Below, one piece after another: positions 60,386-64,000 of a stretch of 64,000 nucleotides of DNA (position 1 is the stretch's first letter; the number at the start of each line of letters is the position of its first letter). Under the pieces are notes generated by a model. The model did no database searches. It was given only the letters and a program-made list of their open reading frames with translations, and was not told the DNA's origin. The position numbers were made by a program, and so were the translations under genes. Source of the DNA: Polynucleobacter corsicus (lineage in GTDB: Bacteria > Pseudomonadota > Gammaproteobacteria > Burkholderiales > Burkholderiaceae); assembly GCF_018688255.1 (NCBI RefSeq), contig NZ_CP061314.1, positions 868,001-932,000 on the forward strand, in the 5' to 3' direction.

Positions 60386-60787
60386 ATGACATCAAACTCA
60401 AGTAACACTACGTATTTTGGATTAACTATCCCGTTTTTGGCTCACTTGGGGGTTGTTCCTGAGTATGCCGAAGGGGGAAAGTCGCGCATTAGCCTAGTCA
60501 TCAAACCAGAATTCGAGAATAGCTTTCAGATTGCCCACGGTGGCGTTGTGATGACCCTCCTGGACTTTGCGATGGGGGCGGCAGCTCGAAGTACGGTGAA
60601 CCAGCAACTTGGTGCCATGACAATTGACATGAACGTCAGCTTCTTGCGCCCAAGTATTGGCAAGATTGTGGTGGAGGGTAGCGTTCTGAAGTTTGGTAAA
60701 ACAATTCATTACTGCGAGGCCGTGGTATTGAATGAGGCCGGTGAAGTTACCGCCAAATCTAGCGGTACATTTATGCTGAGAAGGTAA
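60386..60787 (+). CDS. Hotdog-fold thioesterase (PaaI/YdiI-like)
   Basis: A 133-residue protein with the 4HBT hotdog motif: ISLVIKPEFENSFQIAHGGVVMTLLDFAMGAAARSTVNQQLGAMTIDMNVSFLRP. The HGGV...D signature fits acyl-CoA thioesterases of the PaaI group. It acts in the cytoplasm; the acyl substrate is unknown. Confidence 0.9.
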   Translation: MTSNSSNTTYFGLTIPFLAHLGVVPEYAEGGKSRISLVIKPEFENSFQIAHGGVVMTLLDFAMGAAARSTVNQQLGAMTIDMNVSFLRPSIGKIVVEGSVLKFGKTIHYCEAVVLNEAGEVTAKSSGTFMLRR

Positions 60788-60797
60788 TGCTTAAAAT

Positions 60798-60826
60798 ATC
60801 ATTATAAATATAGTATTTATAATGAT
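60798..60826. repeat. 29-bp perfect AT-rich inverted repeat upstream of the H-NS gene
   Basis: Two perfect 13-base arms, ATCATTATAAATA and TATTTATAATGAT, surround TAG. It lies 165 bases before the H-NS-family gene in an AT-rich gap. H-NS proteins bind such DNA and repress their own genes, so a regulatory site is possible; a terminator for the thioesterase gene is the alternative. Confidence 0.6.
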
Positions 60827-60990
60827 TATGTTGGTTATCTTATTAATTAATGCAATATAGGCCTATTTCTATAGGGTTATAAGACTATTTTCAATATAAA
60901 TGGTTACTTTTTAATATATTGATATAATGCATTTCTAGGAATAGCAAATCTTTTGTTATTCAATCAATCTATTATCTGGATAAACTAAAC

Positions 60991-61275
60991 ATGTCATCAT
61001 ATAAAGATCTGTTGGCCCAACGTGAATTGTTGGATAAACAGATTAAAGAAGCAGTTTTACGTGAAAAGGCTGATGGCATTGCTAAAGCCAAGCTCATCAT
61101 TGAGCAATATGATTTAACAGCTTCAGACTTATTTAGTCGTAAAGCTGGCGTTCGCAGTTCTGGCGCTAAGGTTGCTCCAAAGTACCGTAATCCCTCTACT
61201 GGTGATACCTGGACTGGTCGCGGTAAGGCGCCAAAATGGATTGAAGGTAGAGATCGCAGTAACTTCTTGATCTAA
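60991..61275 (+). CDS. H-NS-family nucleoid protein
   Basis: A 94-residue protein: N-terminal coiled-coil oligomerisation helix (LLAQRELLDKQIKEAVLREKADGIAKAKLIIEQYDL) and the C-terminal DNA-binding motif KYRNPSTGDTWTGRGKAPKWIEG. H-NS proteins silence AT-rich and foreign DNA, here potentially including the tRNA-Arg archipelago. Confidence 0.92.
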   Translation: MSSYKDLLAQRELLDKQIKEAVLREKADGIAKAKLIIEQYDLTASDLFSRKAGVRSSGAKVAPKYRNPSTGDTWTGRGKAPKWIEGRDRSNFLI

Positions 61276-61303
61276 ACTATTGATTTAAATAGATTTATTA
61301 TTT

Positions 61304-61338
61304 AAAAAGCCGCTCATGATCAAATTGAGCGGCTTTTT
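61304..61338 (+). terminator. Terminator after the H-NS gene
   Basis: AAAAGCCGCTCA pairs with TGAGCGGCTTTT around a short loop, followed by more T residues. Confidence 0.9.
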
Positions 61339-61362
61339 TGTTTTATAGATCCAGATCAGGTT

Positions 61363-62064
61363 CTAGGCACATTTTCTATTGAGCGCCTGAATAAATATAG
61401 GCTCTAAGAGTTCGTGCCGATTTTTATCTCCCACGGTATTTTCAAGTTCAGGATTAGTAGCTGGATAGCCAATAATCAAAGGATTTTGGTCAATTAGACC
61501 GTTTTCAAGCTCTTCTTGAAGTACTTCAGGGTAGCGCGACTTGACTCCAACCGTATTTTCATCGGCTAAGCCTATAACCCCAGGATGAAGGCGAATAAAT
61601 CCCTCATCTACCAAGATAGGAATACGCTGCGTATCCTTGTTTTTGCTCAAATAATGGATGAGATGCACCTGTTCAACTGGCGGTATTAAGGCATCTAGGA
61701 ATATGAGGTCAGGGGAAATTGAAACTGCCTTCATCAGGCCCTCAAGGCTATCGACAGATACCTCCATATCCACCTTTAACTGCCAGCATTGAATAGATTC
61801 GATTAATTCATGGCTATTTTCAGCCCTTCTGAATATCCCCATAGCAATGCAGTTTTGGGTAGTCTTTTGGCGCATTGCTCTTTTACGGCGTGCTAGCTGT
61901 TGGTCTAGAGAGCTTACCAAGATGCGCCGGTGACCCCCACGGGTCTTCCAGGCGATTAATTCACCTAATTCAACCATTTTCTGGACCGTGCCAAGTGAAA
62001 CCTGTAGCACTTTAGCGCTTTGACGGGTGCTTAGATATTCCAATTCTGGGGTAATCGCTTTCAT
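61363..62064 (-). CDS. HTH and receiver-like two-domain protein
   Basis: A 233-residue protein. Residues about 8-55 form an excisionase/MerR-type HTH (LSTRQSAKVLQVSLGTVQKMVELGELIAWKTRGGHRRI); residues about 75-200 resemble a response-regulator receiver (SPDLIFLDALIPPVEQVHLIHYLSKNKDTQRIPILV, with the Asp of FLDALIP). The role is unknown. It is divergent from sucA, with about 300 bases between. Confidence 0.75.
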   Translation of the reverse strand: MKAITPELEYLSTRQSAKVLQVSLGTVQKMVELGELIAWKTRGGHRRILVSSLDQQLARRKRAMRQKTTQNCIAMGIFRRAENSHELIESIQCWQLKVDMEVSVDSLEGLMKAVSISPDLIFLDALIPPVEQVHLIHYLSKNKDTQRIPILVDEGFIRLHPGVIGLADENTVGVKSRYPEVLQEELENGLIDQNPLIIGYPATNPELENTVGDKNRHELLEPIFIQALNRKCA

Positions 62065-62362
62065 ATGTCCCTAATCTCATTAATTTATTTGGAGATTTAG
62101 AGAATACGAATCAAGTCTGGGGGAATCTGTCAGGCATGGTTTAAATCAGAGTAGGAAAATTCTTATTCAGCCCTTAAAAAGTGAGGATTGGCTTGAAAGC
62201 CCCCTAATTAGGGAAAGTCCTTTATGAATCAATGGGTAGTCGTGTTAAATTAGCTAGGTTGTAAGAGTATTCGCACAGATCAATTCGTAAAGTGGTTTAG
62301 CCGCAGAGCGAATGGTTTTAACCACAGTCTTTATTCGGGAAACCCGATGAAAGGTGAGCATC

Positions 62363-64000
62363 ATGATGCAAGATCAAAGAGATAGCTCCTATCTCTTCGG
62401 TGGAAACGCCCCTTACGTAGAGGAACTCTACGAATCCTATTTGCATGATCCAGGCTCGGTAGCTGACCATTGGCGGGATTATTTTGATAATGTAAAGCAA
62501 GTCCCAGCGGTAGATGGCTCCTCTAGATCTGACGTTGCCCATGGACCCATTGTTGCTTCCTTTGCTGAGCGGGCCAAGCAAGGCCCCATCAGAACAGTTT
62601 CTGATTCTGCTGACTCTGAGATGGGGCGCAAACGCGTTGCCGTTCAGCAGTTAATTGCCGCATATCGTAACGTCGGAAACCGTTGGGCCGACATTGATCC
62701 TTTGAAGCGAATTGAGCGCAAGGATATTCCAGAGTTAGATCCTGCTTTTTATGGTTTCACTGATGGCGATATGGATATCGTCTTCAATACCAGCAATACC
62801 TTCTTTGGTCGTAACGAAATGACCTTGCGTGATTTACTGCAAGCATTGCGTCAAACTTACTGCGGTACCTTGGGTGCTGAGTACATGTTTATTGCTGACC
62901 AGACCATCAAGAAATGGTGGCAAGAAAAATTAGAGTCGATTCGTTCGACTCCAAGATTTAATATCGATGAGAAGCGCCATATTTTGGATCGCGTGACTTC
63001 AGCAGAAGGTTTGGAGCGTTATCTTCAAGCGAAGTATGTCGGTCAAAAGCGTTTTTCTCTCGAGGGTGGTGAGAGTTTTATCGCCTGTATGGACGAGTTG
63101 ATTCGTGAGTCAGGAGCTAAGGGCGTTCAAGAGATTGTGATTGGTATGGCTCACCGTGGCCGATTGAATGTGCTGGTGAACGTCTTAGGAAAAATGCCTT
63201 CAGATCTTTTTGCTGAATTTGAGCATAAGGGCCCAGAAACTTTGCCTGCGGGTGATGTAAAGTATCACCAAGGTTTCTCGAGTGATATTTCTACTCCAGC
63301 GGGACCCGTCCATCTATCGCTTGCATTTAATCCCTCCCATTTAGAAATCGTGAACCCAGTAGTAGAGGGCTCTGCACGCGCCCGTATGGAGCGTCGTGGT
63401 GATATGGTGGGTGAGCAGGTATTGCCAGTATTAGTGCACGGCGATGCGGCCATTGCAGGTCAAGGCGTGATGCAAGAAACCTTGGCAATGGCAGAGGTAC
63501 GCGGCTACTACACTGGCGGCACGATTCATATCGTGATTAATAATCAGATTGGTTTCACTACATCCGATCCTCGTGATTTGCGTTCTAGTTTGTATTGCAC
63601 GGACATCATGAAGGTGATTGATGCGCCTGTATTGCATGTGAACGGCGATGACCCTGAAGCGGTTGTTTTAGCTACTAAGCTAGCCGTTGAGTTCCGCACT
63701 CAGTTTCACAAAGATGTTGCGATTGATATTGTTTGCTTCAGAAAGCTGGGTCATAACGAGCAAGACACTCCAGCTATGACTCAACCTTTAATGTACAAAA
63801 TCATCGCGGCTCATCCAGGTACAAGAAAGTTGTATGCGGATAAATTAGAGGCTCAAGGTGTATTGCCTGCCGGTACCGGTGAATTAATGGTGAAAGAATA
63901 TCGCGCGGCCATGGATGCGGGTAAGCAGACTTCAGACCCCGTACTCAGTAACTTCAAAGGTAAGTTCGCGGTTGACTGGTCTCCATTCCTAAATAAGCGT
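62363..64000 (+). CDS. sucA: 2-oxoglutarate dehydrogenase E1 component (3' end outside window)
   Basis: The first 546 residues of SucA; the frame remains open to the window end. N-terminus MMQDQRDSSYLFGGNAPYVEELYESYLHDPGSV, then GMAHRGRLNVLVNVLGKMP, VKYHQGFSSDISTPAGPVHLSLAFNPSHLEIVNPVVEGSARARM and ThDP-binding HGDAAIAGQGVMQETLAMAEVRGY. It is the thiamine-diphosphate E1 of the TCA-cycle complex. ATG 62366 directly follows and is an equally good start. The ~298-base upstream gap holds the promoters but no gene. Confidence 0.96.
   Translation, partial: MMQDQRDSSYLFGGNAPYVEELYESYLHDPGSVADHWRDYFDNVKQVPAVDGSSRSDVAHGPIVASFAERAKQGPIRTVSDSADSEMGRKRVAVQQLIAAYRNVGNRWADIDPLKRIERKDIPELDPAFYGFTDGDMDIVFNTSNTFFGRNEMTLRDLLQALRQTYCGTLGAEYMFIADQTIKKWWQEKLESIRSTPRFNIDEKRHILDRVTSAEGLERYLQAKYVGQKRFSLEGGESFIACMDELIRESGAKGVQEIVIGMAHRGRLNVLVNVLGKMPSDLFAEFEHKGPETLPAGDVKYHQGFSSDISTPAGPVHLSLAFNPSHLEIVNPVVEGSARARMERRGDMVGEQVLPVLVHGDAAIAGQGVMQETLAMAEVRGYYTGGTIHIVINNQIGFTTSDPRDLRSSLYCTDIMKVIDAPVLHVNGDDPEAVVLATKLAVEFRTQFHKDVAIDIVCFRKLGHNEQDTPAMTQPLMYKIIAAHPGTRKLYADKLEAQGVLPAGTGELMVKEYRAAMDAGKQTSDPVLSNFKGKFAVDWSPFLNKR

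Overview
The window looks like chromosomal DNA of a low-GC freshwater betaproteobacterium of the Burkholderiaceae, most likely Polynucleobacter or a close relative. This is inferred from the protein sequences: an infC-rpmI-rplT-pheS-pheT-ihfA-merR block, betaproteobacterial-type IF3, H-NS, RelA and SucA, and moderate GC content. No database search was possible, so the taxonomic call is an inference.

Left flank (1-4159): the tail of an unknown gene, a split two-gene chromate transporter, a ZnuD-like TonB receptor preceded by a small exported His-containing protein, then tRNA-Pro(TGG) and tRNA-Arg(TCT).

Accessory archipelago (about 4083-33192): the most unusual part. The tRNA-Arg(TCT) gene is complete twice (4083 and 12419). 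Four decaying copies of its 3' half follow at 13288, 14290, 32832 and 33152, as expected if elements were repeatedly inserted at, or partly lost from, one tRNA attachment site. Segment 1 (4160-12495) is an integrative element. It has a tyrosine integrase, paired GGGGACCAA repeats at both ends, an XRE repressor facing an operon of unknown genes, an exported DUF3857/transglutaminase protein, an HGG-motif protein and a compact protein with family-A DNA-polymerase-like motifs. Segment 2 is a MNT/HEPN toxin-antitoxin pair. Segment 3 is a 1-Cys peroxiredoxin. Segment 4 (14328-32858) carries a Tat-exported FAH protein, a variant cbb3 oxidase operon (CcoN with a CcoS-like N-terminus, CcoO, a mono-haem cytochrome c, SCO and a CtaG-like protein), and a ChaN-like protein. 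It also holds a class II aldolase with an exported DUF2237 protein, SDR and DoxX proteins, an exported methyltransferase, an intact IS3-family element with target duplication, an AttH-like/FtsX-like/LolD-like export operon, and a tandem glycine riboswitch in front of a 61-residue protein. Segment 5 holds only a decayed alternative oxidase C-terminus.

Right flank (33310-64000): mostly core metabolism. It has a glutamate/aspartate ABC transporter (gltIJKL), small lipoproteins, PPK2, an AlgP-like basic protein, a periplasmic rhodanese, WrbA, a YihY-type membrane protein, a CBS protein, chorismate synthase, an MFS carrier, ETF-ubiquinone oxidoreductase and a 3-oxoacid CoA-transferase. It continues with a fusion of a cation-diffusion facilitator to an alpha/beta hydrolase, relA, tRNA-Val, thrS-infC-rpmI-rplT-pheST-ihfA-merR, tRNA-Pro(GGG), a hotdog thioesterase, H-NS, an HTH/receiver-like regulator and the 5' part of sucA.

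The strongest candidates for something undescribed are the serial tRNA-Arg island with its polymerase-bearing element, the glycine-riboswitch-controlled small protein, and the CDF-hydrolase fusion.
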